Of a stretch of 64,000 nt of DNA, positions 1 to 7,931 are shown one piece after another; position 1 is the first letter of the stretch, and every line of letters begins with the position of its first letter. The notes beneath the pieces were generated by a model. That model was not told the origin of the DNA and did not search any database. It saw nothing but the letters and a program-made list of their open reading frames with translations. The stretch lies in the NCBI RefSeq assembly GCF_009833495.1, contig NZ_WUWG01000003.1:1-64000 (forward strand), written 5' to 3'. Made by a program: the position numbers and the translations under genes. The DNA is from Oceanomicrobium pacificus. GTDB taxonomy: Bacteria; Pseudomonadota; Alphaproteobacteria; Rhodobacterales; Rhodobacteraceae.

Positions 1-42
1 CGGGCAGGGCTGGCGGCTTGAAATGCCAAGATGTTCGCAGGT

Positions 43-1257
43 TCAGGCCGCGTTGCGCACCTGGTTCAGAAGTTCAGTAAATTCCGCGTCGCTCAGCAGA
101 TCGCGCTTCTCGATGCCCTTCTGTTTCACGAGGTTCAGCAGCGCCGCGCTCTGGTCGTCGGTCAGTTCGCCAAGACCAAGCTCATCCATTTTGTAGGCGA
201 TGGACTGTTTGCCGCTTTTCTTGCCCAGCACAACCTCGCCCTGCCGACCGGTCAGCGCAGGGTGCGTCCCGAACATGACCAGCGGATCATGCATGACATA
301 CTGGATGCCGATCCCGCTTTCGCGAATGAAATTGCCACGCCCGAGCACCGGTTTGTTCCGTGCGATCGGCACATTCGCCAGTTCGGCCATCAGGTCTCCG
401 AGCTCCGGCAGCTTGTCGAGCTTGTAATGCGTGTCGTAGCCATAGAGGAGATGCAGGCCCAGCATCAGTTCTTCGAGCGCGGCATTGCCAGTGCGCTCAC
501 CAAGCCCGTTGGCGCAGCTGTGCACCACTTCCGCCCCTGCCGCAACGGCCGCCATCTCGGTCGCGACACCCATGCCGAAGTCATTGTGCGTATGAATCTC
601 GATCGGCAATCCGGTCATGCCCTTTACCCAACCGACCATATACTTGATCGCTTCAGGGGTGGCGCAGCCCATCGTGTCGACAATGCCGATGGAATCCGGC
701 GGCGACTCGTTCATGATGCCCTTGCAGAGATTTTCCAGATCCTCGGCCCGTGCACGTGTCGTGTCATACGGGAAAAAGACGGCATAAAGCCCTTGTTCGC
801 GTGCATAGTTGATGACGTCGCGGCTCTTGCGGAACACGTCCTCCCACGTCCAGCCGAATTGCGTTTTCAACTTCGGATAGCCAATCGGCACTTCGATGAT
901 AACGCCGTCCGCGCCGCATTCGAGTGCCATGTCGATATCCTGCTTCATGGCGCGGGCGAAGGTGAAAATCTTGGCTTTCAGGCCCAGTTTCGAAATTTCG
1001 CTGATGGCCTGGGCGTCCTGCGGGGACACGGCGGGCATGCCGGCTTCGATCCGGTCCACGCCGATTTCATCCATTTTCGATGCGATGCGGATCTTGTCAT
1101 CGATCGAGAACACAACGCCGGGCGTCTGCTCCCCGTCCCGCAGCGTGGCGTCATGGATCTGCACCTGCGGCGGCAGGGTCATGCTGTCGCGCACCTCGGG
1201 CACGAAATTGTAGGGACTGACCCACCATTTGCCGTCTTCGAAATGGGTATTGCGCAT
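43..1257 (-). CDS. DRE-TIM metallolyase (isopropylmalate/homocitrate/citramalate synthase-like)
   Basis: A 404-residue TIM-barrel enzyme of the HMGL-like family, which makes or breaks C-C bonds between an acyl-CoA and a keto acid using a divalent metal. Visible motifs are DATLRDGEQTPG (catalytic Arg-Asp at the barrel mouth), HTHNDFGMG (metal-binding His-x-His) and CANGLGERTGNA (flavour typical of the synthase subgroup). It lacks the C-terminal LeuA allosteric domain, so it is shorter than LeuA and nearer homocitrate or citramalate synthase size. It is divergent from the GntR regulator at 1604 and near a malonyl-CoA decarboxylase, so I infer a role in the local catabolic pathway rather than leucine synthesis. 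Substrate not assignable. Start ATG at 1257. Confidence 0.85.
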   Translation of the reverse strand: MRNTHFEDGKWWVSPYNFVPEVRDSMTLPPQVQIHDATLRDGEQTPGVVFSIDDKIRIASKMDEIGVDRIEAGMPAVSPQDAQAISEISKLGLKAKIFTFARAMKQDIDMALECGADGVIIEVPIGYPKLKTQFGWTWEDVFRKSRDVINYAREQGLYAVFFPYDTTRARAEDLENLCKGIMNESPPDSIGIVDTMGCATPEAIKYMVGWVKGMTGLPIEIHTHNDFGMGVATEMAAVAAGAEVVHSCANGLGERTGNAALEELMLGLHLLYGYDTHYKLDKLPELGDLMAELANVPIARNKPVLGRGNFIRESGIGIQYVMHDPLVMFGTHPALTGRQGEVVLGKKSGKQSIAYKMDELGLGELTDDQSAALLNLVKQKGIEKRDLLSDAEFTELLNQVRNAA

Positions 1258-1603
1258 GAGGTTCCCTCTGAATCATAGGTGGATTGGTGTCGAGAATGAT
1301 TTTATTCGCCATTTTTTGTCAAAACAATAAAAAAACGAGATTTTGGTATTTTCTCGGATTGCAGTGCCCACCCCGGAGTTGATTGGGGAAGCCGGGTTCG
1401 GTTCGAAAGCGCGGCCCACCGTGCCGCGTCCGTGGGCGTTTTCCGAAAGTATCTGACTTCCTTCTGTTTTCTTTCGAGCAAGACCATGCGCATACCGACA
1501 TTTGCCGAAAGCATTGTGGGTCCCGGGTTAGGGCGCGTTCAAAACTTCGCCAAAAATATCGATAAAAATTGCCCGCACTCGATTTTTTTTCTATGTCGGA
1601 ACG
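1258..1603. promoter_or_regulatory. Divergent control region between DRE-TIM enzyme and GntR regulator
   Basis: This 346-bp gap holds no convincing gene and has AT-rich blocks at both ends. Three short elements stand out. GATTTTATTCG at 1298-1308 lies about 40 bp upstream of the DRE-TIM start. TTGTCAAAACAA at 1316-1327 is a small TTGT/ACAA dyad. AAAATATCGAT at 1553-1563 lies about 40 bp upstream of the regulator start. The first and last recur almost or exactly in the second divergent promoter of this cluster (4940-4958), which suggests common control by the regulator at 1604. Binding is inference. Confidence 0.5.
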
Positions 1604-2287
1604 ATGAGCACGACAGATTTGCAAAACCAGCCGAACCAATCTTCCACACAGCGCACATATCTGAAGCTGCGCAACGAGATCATTACCGGCAAGCTAGTTC
1701 CCGGTGAGCGCCTGAAGGTCGAAACGCTGAAGGACAGCTACGGGACAGGTGCCTCGCCGATCCGCGAAGCGCTTAGTCTGCTGACATCGGACCAACTGGT
1801 CGAACGGCTGGACCAGCGCGGCTTCCGCGTGGCGCAGACGAGCCGCAAGCAATTTGGCGAGATACTGGACCTTCGGTGTACGCTTGACGATAAGGCCCTG
1901 CGCCAGAGCGTGCAGAACGGCGGGCGCGACTGGGAAGAGAATCTTGTGCTGGTCCACCACTATCTCAGCCGGACAGACAGATCGGACGCGGAGGTTTTCG
2001 AGGAGCGGCACAAGAGATTCCACATGGCCCTTCTGGAAGCCTGCGAGTCGCCCATTCTGCTGCGGTTCTGCAGCCAGCTCTACGATCTGAACGTGCGCTA
2101 CCGCTTCCTGGCCGGTCGGTCGAAATCCTACAGCAGCCGCGATGTCGAAGCGGAGCATCTGGCCATTCTGGATGCGGCCGTGAGCCGCGACGTGGAAGCC
2201 ACGTCGGCATACCTGATGGCGCATTACCGCAATACAGGCGGGTTTCTGGCGGAGCTTATGGACGCTCCGGCAAAAACCGGCACCTGA
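1604..2287 (+). CDS. GntR family transcriptional regulator (FCD domain)
   Basis: A 227-residue regulator. The N-terminal winged helix-turn-helix (about residues 16-80) is recognisable from RTYLKLRNEIITGKLVPGE and ASPIREALSLL. An FCD-type helical effector domain follows, with ERHKRFHMALLEAC and a late EHLAILDA His motif that in this family helps coordinate a metal and ligand. It is divergent from the DRE-TIM gene and 21 bp upstream of a GST, with which it is probably co-transcribed. It is the natural candidate to control the whole 43-10120 cluster. The ligand is unknown but is probably the TRAP substrate or a carboxylate intermediate. ATG at 1604; the ribosome-binding site is weak. Confidence 0.85.
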   Translation: MSTTDLQNQPNQSSTQRTYLKLRNEIITGKLVPGERLKVETLKDSYGTGASPIREALSLLTSDQLVERLDQRGFRVAQTSRKQFGEILDLRCTLDDKALRQSVQNGGRDWEENLVLVHHYLSRTDRSDAEVFEERHKRFHMALLEACESPILLRFCSQLYDLNVRYRFLAGRSKSYSSRDVEAEHLAILDAAVSRDVEATSAYLMAHYRNTGGFLAELMDAPAKTGT

Positions 2288-2308
2288 TCGAAGAGAACAG
2301 GCATTCCA

Positions 2309-3142
2309 TTGAAACTTTATCACGGCAGCACGAGCGTTTGCTCGGCCAAGGTCCGGTTGGGGCTGGCAGAGCGCGGGCTCGACTGGGACGGGCAGATCCT
2401 CGATCTGGGCAAGGGTGAGCAGTCGTCCGATTGGTATCTGGCGCTCAATCCGAACGGCGTGGTGCCGACCCTCGTCGATGGCGACCTGACGGTTGTAGAA
2501 TCCAGCGTCATCCTGGAACATCTGGACAGTGTCGGCGCAGCGACCACGCTGATGCCCGACAACCCTGCGGCGCGGACCCGCGCGCGCATGTGGCTTGCGG
2601 CCTGCATCGACATTCATGCGGCCATAAATACGATGACGTTCGCCACCTCCAAGCGTGACGAGCTTCTGGCCTCCAGGACACCGGAGCAGTTGTCGGCGTC
2701 GATTGCCCGCATGGCCCACCCCGCAAATGCCGCCAAACGGCGGGATATCCTCGACAATGGCCTGCAGTCCACGCATGTCACGACGGCCTTCTTCACCTTG
2801 CGGGACATGTTCGACCGGATGGATCGTGCCCTGTCAGAGTGTGATTGGCTCTTGGGGCAGGAGTACAGCATCGCGGACACAGCGATTCTTGCCTATGTAG
2901 ACCGGCTGGACCGTTTGGGGCTTGCCGTCATGTTCGAAGCGCGCACGCCGTCCATCGCTGGCTGGCTGGACCGGTCGCGCGAACGGCCGAGCTACCGGAC
3001 GGCCGTCGAAGCCTATGCAGGACCGGCCGAGCACGACCGCGCCCTTCCGGCGGCCGCTGCCAACCGGGCGATGATCGAACCCCTCTGGTCTGAATTTGTC
3101 GGTCGCCCGACCGGTCAAGGGCAATGCCGCGACGCCAACTGA
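2309..3142 (+). CDS. Glutathione S-transferase family protein
   Basis: A 277-residue GST. The N-terminal thioredoxin-like domain runs from MKLYHGSTSVCSAKVR (Ser/Cys in the active-site position) through LNPNGVVPTLVDG (cis-Pro) and VVESSVILEHLD (glutathione gamma-glutamyl contact Glu-Ser). A longer all-helical C-terminal domain of about 180 residues follows. The start is TTG at 2309; the next in-frame alternatives would cut into the first beta strand. It lies between the GntR gene and a convergent malonyl-CoA decarboxylase gene (6 bp apart). In aromatic pathways such GSTs act as isomerases, ether-cleaving enzymes or dehalogenases, so participation in this catabolic cluster is likely but not proven. 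Confidence 0.85.
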   Translation: MKLYHGSTSVCSAKVRLGLAERGLDWDGQILDLGKGEQSSDWYLALNPNGVVPTLVDGDLTVVESSVILEHLDSVGAATTLMPDNPAARTRARMWLAACIDIHAAINTMTFATSKRDELLASRTPEQLSASIARMAHPANAAKRRDILDNGLQSTHVTTAFFTLRDMFDRMDRALSECDWLLGQEYSIADTAILAYVDRLDRLGLAVMFEARTPSIAGWLDRSRERPSYRTAVEAYAGPAEHDRALPAAAANRAMIEPLWSEFVGRPTGQGQCRDAN

Positions 3143-3148
3143 TGCGCC

Positions 3149-4510
3149 TTAGCTGGCGTCCTGAGCTGCCGGCGGGGCGGCCTCTTCATCCCAACCCGCA
3201 TCAGGTACATCCGGTGACGGGCGATCCGTTTCCCTGTGTACCTTTGGTCTACCGCTGATCGCATTCCGGTTCTTTGCGGCCTGACGGGCCAGCGCGCGCA
3301 ATGCGGTGGTGGCAGCGATCTCGTTTTTCTGGCCGAATGCCTCCGAATTCTGGGCGATTTTCGACAGGTCATAGAGATAGTTCACCATCGCGCCACCGGA
3401 CAGGGCGATGCCTTTGTCCGACACGTCTGCTTCGCTGTGTATCTGGTGAACCGTCGCGCCGTTGGCGAGGTGGAACCGCGCGACGGGGTCGAGCGGGCGG
3501 CCGTCCTTTTTCTTGGCGTCGAGCAAATAGAGCGCAGCCATCCTGCGCAGCTGCGTCGGGTCGTTCTGCGCCGCCTCGAGCCCTTCGGCTGCCAGCCAAC
3601 GGGACAGGCCGGGGATCGGCGAAAGGGTCACGAACTTCTTTAGGCCCGGTAAGTCGCGGGACAGGTCGCGCACCACCTGCTTGATGAGCGAATTGCCAAA
3701 GGAAATGCCCGCCAGTCCTGCCTGGCAATTGGAAATTGAGTAGAAAACTGCCGTGTTGACAGCTTCTTCCGGCAAAGCTGTTCGATTGTCGGACAGAACG
3801 CCCTGGATCGATCCCGGCACACCATCTGTCAGCGCGACCTCGACAAAGATAAGCGGATCGTCCGGCATGGCAGGGTGGAAAAAGGCAAAGCACCGCCGGT
3901 CCGCGGGCTGCAAGCGACGGCGGAGGTCGTCCCATGTGTGGATCTCGTGGACGGCCTCATACGCAATGATGCGCTCTAGGATCGACGCAGGCGTATCCCA
4001 TGTGATCTGCCGCAGGACCAGAAAGCCGCGGTTGAACCAGCTGCGCAGCAGATGGACCAGATCGTGGTCCGTCCGCCCCAGTTCCGGCGCATGCGCGAGC
4101 TGCGACAGCAGGTCCGCCCGCATCGCAACCAATTCCGCCGTCGCGCCGGGCGCCTGGTTGAGCCGCCGGAACAGATCCTGCCGTTTCGGTTCCGATGCAC
4201 GGGACAGATTGCGAAAATTTTCCGGGCACGGATCCTCGGCGTAGATCGACGCCAGCCGTGCGACCTCGTTGGCGTCGATATCGAGATCGTCGTTCAGGAA
4301 CCGGTAGAAGGCGATGCGTCCTTCCGCCGGCAACTGGCGGTATGTTTCAAGGATGGAGGCGGCCAGTTGAAGGCCCGACGCCTCAGACGTTTCTGCAAGC
4401 AGCTTGCGGCACAGGTCGGGCAAGTGCCCTTCGCGCCCGCCGCGTCGCGGAAAGAGTTTCCTGTCCAGCAGGGTGGACAGGAGGTCGCCAAGCGCAGTTG
4501 CATTGGCCAT
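3149..4510 (-). CDS. Malonyl-CoA decarboxylase
   Basis: A 453-residue enzyme converting malonyl-CoA to acetyl-CoA and CO2. The N-terminal helical domain (about 1-170) is followed by the GNAT-like catalytic domain. Family motifs are HTWDDLRRRL, CFAFFHPAMPDDPLIFVEVALT, SISNCQAGLAGISFGN, VTLSPIPGLSRWL and, near the C-terminus, RFHLANGA and GGAMVNYLYDLSKIAQN, which carry the catalytic His and the conserved Asn/Tyr. Length matches bacterial MatA-like decarboxylases, but no matB or matC is adjacent. Its partner here is the YciI-like gene 12 bp upstream in the same operon. With the RutE-like reductase nearby it suggests that a C3 malonyl or malonic-semialdehyde fragment is produced by the cluster. 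Confidence 0.93.
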   Translation of the reverse strand: MANATALGDLLSTLLDRKLFPRRGGREGHLPDLCRKLLAETSEASGLQLAASILETYRQLPAEGRIAFYRFLNDDLDIDANEVARLASIYAEDPCPENFRNLSRASEPKRQDLFRRLNQAPGATAELVAMRADLLSQLAHAPELGRTDHDLVHLLRSWFNRGFLVLRQITWDTPASILERIIAYEAVHEIHTWDDLRRRLQPADRRCFAFFHPAMPDDPLIFVEVALTDGVPGSIQGVLSDNRTALPEEAVNTAVFYSISNCQAGLAGISFGNSLIKQVVRDLSRDLPGLKKFVTLSPIPGLSRWLAAEGLEAAQNDPTQLRRMAALYLLDAKKKDGRPLDPVARFHLANGATVHQIHSEADVSDKGIALSGGAMVNYLYDLSKIAQNSEAFGQKNEIAATTALRALARQAAKNRNAISGRPKVHRETDRPSPDVPDAGWDEEAAPPAAQDAS

Positions 4511-4522
4511 GGGTGCCTCCGT

Positions 4523-4909
4523 TCAGGACAGGCGCGCAAGGCCGGTGGACAGTCCGACCGACAGGTTCAGCGCGCCTTCGTTGACCAGCCATTTGCGCAA
4601 GGAAAATTGGCGGGCGCCCGCTTTGTGCATCGGGTCGGCCTCGGCCAGAGCGCGGGCGGTTTCCAGCGAGTCCGCCCTGTAGAGTATCATGCCGGCTCCG
4701 GTCATGATTTCGCCGCTGGGGTCGGAGAGGGGGCCGGCCATCACCAACACACCCTTTTCCTCCAACTCGCGCTGATAGCCGAGGTGGTCGGGCAGCGCGT
4801 CCTTGACCGCACTTCCATCACCCACCGGCGTGGATTCCACCATGTAAAGCTCTAGTGCGAGGGCGCCACGACTCCGCGCCATCTCCTTATATTCAGACCA
4901 TGCAACCAT
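4523..4909 (-). CDS. YciI-like protein
   Basis: A 128-residue ferredoxin-fold protein of the YciI/YCGL-type family. The conserved His sits in LPDHLGYQ, followed by VLVMAGPLSDPSG and the late ADPMHKAGA Asp/His pair, the proposed catalytic residues in this family (relatives include chloromuconolactone dehalogenase and muconolactone-isomerase-like enzymes). It is the first gene of a two-gene operon with malonyl-CoA decarboxylase, divergent from the nitroreductase at 5107. A role in rearranging a ring-cleavage product is plausible given the dioxygenase at the end of the neighbouring operon. An internal ATG at 4882 is an alternative start. Confidence 0.75.
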   Translation of the reverse strand: MVAWSEYKEMARSRGALALELYMVESTPVGDGSAVKDALPDHLGYQRELEEKGVLVMAGPLSDPSGEIMTGAGMILYRADSLETARALAEADPMHKAGARQFSLRKWLVNEGALNLSVGLSTGLARLS

Positions 4910-4939
4910 CTCTTGGACTCCATTTTTCCTGACAATATT

Positions 4940-4958
4940 AAAATATCGATTTTATTTG
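4940..4958. promoter_or_regulatory. Shared AT-rich element in divergent promoter
   Basis: In the 197-bp gap between the YciI-like gene and the nitroreductase gene, AAAATATCGAT (4940-4950) exactly repeats the 11-mer at 1553-1563, and GATTTTATTTG (4948-4958) matches 10 of 11 bases of the element at 1298-1308. These are the AT-richest stretches of an otherwise GC-rich region, and all lie just upstream of genes of the same cluster. I infer an operator, probably for the GntR regulator at 1604. A TTGACA hexamer at 4956-4961 could be a -35 box. Confidence 0.5.
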
Positions 4959-5106
4959 ACAAGGAATAATATCATCGGCAAAAATGAGGTTCCTGGGGAG
5001 GAGTCGAGTCTGCTGAAAAGCGGGTCGGACGGTCGACGCAACGGCGTTTGGAGATACGCTTCATCCCCAAAGGACAAGATACAAGCCGACGGGCAAGGGA
5101 GCGAAG

Positions 5107-5772
5107 ATGACGGCACTGACTGGCGAGGCACTGGATCGGGCAAGGGCGGAAGCCCAGAAGGCCGTCCGCGACTTGCGTAACAAGAAAACATGCCTCGACG
5201 AAGCATCCATTGATGTCATTCTGACAGATGCGCGGTCTCATTACGCCTGGCAGGACAAACCTGTCCCGACGGAACTGCTTCACCAGATTTACGACATTAC
5301 AGCGGCCGGACCGACCAGCATGAACAGCTGTCCGGCGCGGTTCATCTTCGTCACATCGGATGCGGGCAAGGAGCGCCTGGCCAAGTCCCTCAAGGCCAAG
5401 AATATCGACAAGATGATGGCCGCGCCGGTGACCGCGATCATTGCCCATGACCTGGATTTCTGGACGGAATTGCCCTTCTTGTTCCCTCACGAAGACCGCC
5501 GGCCGCATTTCGAGGGCAAACCGGCCCATGCGGAGACAACGGCCTTCCGCAATGGAACCCTTCAGGGGGCCTATTTCATGATTGCGGCACGGGCGCTCGG
5601 GCTCGATGTCGGCGCAATGAGCGGCTTTTCCAACGAGATCGTGGACAAGGAGTTTTTCGCCGGCACGAGCTTGCGCTCCAATTTCCTGTGCAACATCGGC
5701 TATGCGGATGAGAGCGCCCTGTTTCAGAAACTGCCGCGCTTCCCCTTCGACAAAGCCTGCAGTTTCGTGTGA
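5107..5772 (+). CDS. Nitroreductase family protein, RutE/malonic semialdehyde reductase-like
   Basis: A 221-residue FMN-dependent oxidoreductase. The family signature AAGPTSMNSCPARFIFV, the LKAKNIDKMMAAPVTAIIAHD stretch, and ALGLDVGAMSGFSN with the late FLCNIGYAD are as in RutE-type proteins, which reduce malonic semialdehyde to 3-hydroxypropionate in pyrimidine breakdown. There is no other rut gene here, so the reductase is probably recruited to a different pathway that yields malonic semialdehyde or a similar aldehyde or enone. It is the first gene of an operon running through OsmC and the TRAP genes to the dioxygenase at 10120. ATG at 5107; upstream AAGGGAGCGAAG provides a ribosome-binding site. 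Confidence 0.85.
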   Translation: MTALTGEALDRARAEAQKAVRDLRNKKTCLDEASIDVILTDARSHYAWQDKPVPTELLHQIYDITAAGPTSMNSCPARFIFVTSDAGKERLAKSLKAKNIDKMMAAPVTAIIAHDLDFWTELPFLFPHEDRRPHFEGKPAHAETTAFRNGTLQGAYFMIAARALGLDVGAMSGFSNEIVDKEFFAGTSLRSNFLCNIGYADESALFQKLPRFPFDKACSFV

Positions 5773-5779
5773 TCCGCAG

Positions 5780-6235
5780 ATGGCCGTTCGGATGAAAACC
5801 GACGTCACCTTGATGGCCCACGCTGAATGCCCGACGCATTCGCGCGCTGATGTGGCAATCCGGAACCTCGACTTCACAATTGACGAACCGGAGGCGCGCG
5901 GTGGTACGAATCTCGGCCCCGCACCGACGGATGCGGCGCTGGCGGCCTTGATCGGTTGCATCAACGTGATCGGTCACAAGTGCGCCGCTGAGCTTGGCGC
6001 CGATATCGGCCATCTGACGATAGATGCACGATGCGCGTTCGACCGGCGCGGCGTGACCTTGCAGGAAGAAATCGACACGCCGTTCAAGGCTGTCTCGGTC
6101 GATGTTATGGCCGACGGCCGCGCCGATCAGGCGGCGCTCGACCGAGTCGCGGAAGAAACAGAGAAATACTGTCCGCTGTCCAAACTGTTCCGGGCGGCAG
6201 GCACAAAAGTGGAGATCAGGTGGCAGAAAGTCTGA
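5780..6235 (+). CDS. OsmC family protein
   Basis: A 151-residue OsmC/Ohr-type protein. GPAPTDAALAALIGCINVIGHKCAAELG carries the first conserved Cys on the central helix and CPLSKLFRAAG the second, the pair used for thiol peroxidase chemistry in OsmC proteins. I chose the ATG at 5780, seven bases after the nitroreductase stop; the reading frame is open further upstream but that part overlaps the nitroreductase and is not conserved-looking. In such clusters OsmC-like proteins may protect against peroxides or quinones formed from catechols, or act on a thioester. The specific role is unknown. Confidence 0.8.
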   Translation: MAVRMKTDVTLMAHAECPTHSRADVAIRNLDFTIDEPEARGGTNLGPAPTDAALAALIGCINVIGHKCAAELGADIGHLTIDARCAFDRRGVTLQEEIDTPFKAVSVDVMADGRADQAALDRVAEETEKYCPLSKLFRAAGTKVEIRWQKV

Positions 6236-6262
6236 TCCCAACAACTATCCAGGGAGGATATC

Positions 6263-7336
6263 ATGTCTAAAGGAACCAAGGGCCTGGTGCTGGCGGCACT
6301 GATGGCAGGAATGGCGGCGACACCGGCATTGTCTGCTGAAAAGATCAAGGCGGTCGTCATCGACGGCTATCCGGCACGGTCCATGTGGGTGCAGGAGTTC
6401 ACCAACTTCTTCATCCCCGAAATGGACAAGAAGCTGGCTGAAACCGGCAACTACGAAATGGAGTGGCAGGAAAGCTATGGCGGCTCCATCGTCAAGCCCA
6501 AGGGGGTGCTGGAAGGTATCAAGCTGGGTCTGGGCGATATCGGCATCGTGACCACGATCTTCCACTCGTCCAAACTGCCGAGCCAGGCGATCGCAGCCGT
6601 CACACCTTTCGTGTCGCCGGACGCCCGCGCCGTTGCAAAAGCTGTCGACGAGATCGCCCGCGAGTTCCCCACGATGCAGAATGAGTTCGCGGAAGAGAAC
6701 CAGGTCTATCTGGCGACTGGCGTCGTTCTCGATACCTATCAGGTGTTCTCGGTCGATCCGGTCACCTCGCCCAAAGACCTCGAAGGGTCCAAAGTGGCGG
6801 GCGCCGGTATGAACCTGCGCTACCTTGAGGGCATCGAAGGCGCTGCCGGGGTGCGCGGCGGTCTGACCGACTTCTACAACATGCTGCAGACCGGTCTGGT
6901 CGAACAGGCGCTGTTGTGGCCGGAAGCTGCGGCGACCTTCAAGATTTCCGAAGTGGCTCCGCACATGCTGGCCGCTGACCTCGGCGCCGTGAATTCCAAG
7001 ACGGTGACAGTGAACAAGGACTATTGGGACAGCCTGCCCGACGAGGTGAAGGAAGCCCTGCAGGAAGTGGCCATCCTCTATCGCGACCATGTTGCCAATG
7101 TCGCCATGGAACGTGCATCGGAAAGCCGAGACGCTTATGTCGCCGCGGGCGGGACCATCACCGAAGCCACTGCGGAAGACCGTGCAGCATGGGCAGCAGC
7201 CATGCCCAATATCGCACGCGAATGGGCCGAGGGTCTGGACGCGAAGGGAGAGCCGGGCACCGAGATGCTGAAGGCCTATCTCGGCAAGCTCGAAGCGGCC
7301 GGTTTCACCGGCGTGCGTGACTGGACGGCCGAGTAA
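6263..7336 (+). CDS. dctP: TRAP transporter substrate-binding protein (DctP family)
   Basis: A 357-residue periplasmic binding protein with a signal peptide (about residues 1-25, cleavage after ALSA). DctP-family features are the GGSIVKPKGVLEGIKLGLGDIGIV stretch, LEGSKVAGAG and the AVNSKTVTVNKDYWDSLPDEVKEAL segment. The usual Arg that binds the ligand carboxylate falls in the MNLRYLEG region. It captures a small organic acid or aromatic acid for the DctQM channel encoded directly downstream. The start has a strong AGGGAGGATATC ribosome-binding site at 6250-6261. Position in an operon with an intradiol dioxygenase suggests an aromatic or ring-derived carboxylate ligand, which is inference. Confidence 0.9.
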   Translation: MSKGTKGLVLAALMAGMAATPALSAEKIKAVVIDGYPARSMWVQEFTNFFIPEMDKKLAETGNYEMEWQESYGGSIVKPKGVLEGIKLGLGDIGIVTTIFHSSKLPSQAIAAVTPFVSPDARAVAKAVDEIAREFPTMQNEFAEENQVYLATGVVLDTYQVFSVDPVTSPKDLEGSKVAGAGMNLRYLEGIEGAAGVRGGLTDFYNMLQTGLVEQALLWPEAAATFKISEVAPHMLAADLGAVNSKTVTVNKDYWDSLPDEVKEALQEVAILYRDHVANVAMERASESRDAYVAAGGTITEATAEDRAAWAAAMPNIAREWAEGLDAKGEPGTEMLKAYLGKLEAAGFTGVRDWTAE

Positions 7337-7370
7337 TCAGGCCCAAGACGAACAGGAAAGGGCCAAGATC

Positions 7371-7931
7371 TTGGTACCTGCTGCCCTCAAGAAAACGGTC
7401 ACGGTCCTTTCCACACTTGGCAATGGGGTTGCCATCGGCGCGAATGTCGTTGGCACCCTCGTCGTCCTCGGACTGGTCCTGATCGTCAATTACGATGTCG
7501 TCGCGCGCGGCGTGTTCAATGCGCCGTTCCACGGTGCTGTCGAGCTGGTGCAATTCTCGATGGTGCTCGTTGTTTTCCTGCAATTGCCCGATGTGGTGCG
7601 GGTCAACCGGCTCACGCGGTCCGACGGGTTTCTTGCCGTGATCGGCCATAGCCGCCCGAAACTGGCCGCCGCCATCCGGCATGTGATCGATACGGTCTCC
7701 GCCATTTTCATGACTCTGATCGCCGTAGCCATCTGGCCCGAGTTCACCGACATGTGGGAGAGCAAGGATTATTTCGGCGTGCCGGGCGTTTTCACCGCGC
7801 CATGGTGGCCGATCAAGCTGGTCATATTCCTCAGCGCGACATTGTGCGCCGTCATTTTTGCCCTGAAGGTGCTGAGCCCGGCTCCGCGTCCCGAACGGGT
7901 CCGACTTCCCGAACATGAGGACACAGAATGA
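7371..7931 (+). CDS. dctQ: TRAP transporter small permease (DctQ family)
   Basis: A four-helix membrane subunit. Hydrophobic spans are VVGTLVVLGLVLIVNYDVVARGVF, AVELVQFSMVLVVFLQLP, IDTVSAIFMTLIAVAIWPEFT and LVIFLSATLCAVIFALKVL. The family's conserved NYDVVARGVFNAPFHGAVEL motif lies at the end of the first helix. I prefer a TTG start at 7371 (186 aa), 9-10 bases after AGGAAAGG, over the upstream GTG at 7317, which would overlap dctP by 20 bases and add a polar tail. The stop overlaps the dctM start (ATGA). It bridges the binding protein and the DctM channel in the inner membrane. Confidence 0.85.
   Translation: MVPAALKKTVTVLSTLGNGVAIGANVVGTLVVLGLVLIVNYDVVARGVFNAPFHGAVELVQFSMVLVVFLQLPDVVRVNRLTRSDGFLAVIGHSRPKLAAAIRHVIDTVSAIFMTLIAVAIWPEFTDMWESKDYFGVPGVFTAPWWPIKLVIFLSATLCAVIFALKVLSPAPRPERVRLPEHEDTE

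Noticed and set aside
1302-1639. Short minus-strand frames between the DRE-TIM and GntR genes
   Set aside because: No start signal or motif; the region is better explained as a divergent promoter with AT-rich elements.
5107-6235. A rut pyrimidine-degradation operon, suggested by the RutE-like gene
   Set aside because: None of rutA, B, C, D, F or G is nearby; the neighbours are TRAP and dioxygenase genes.
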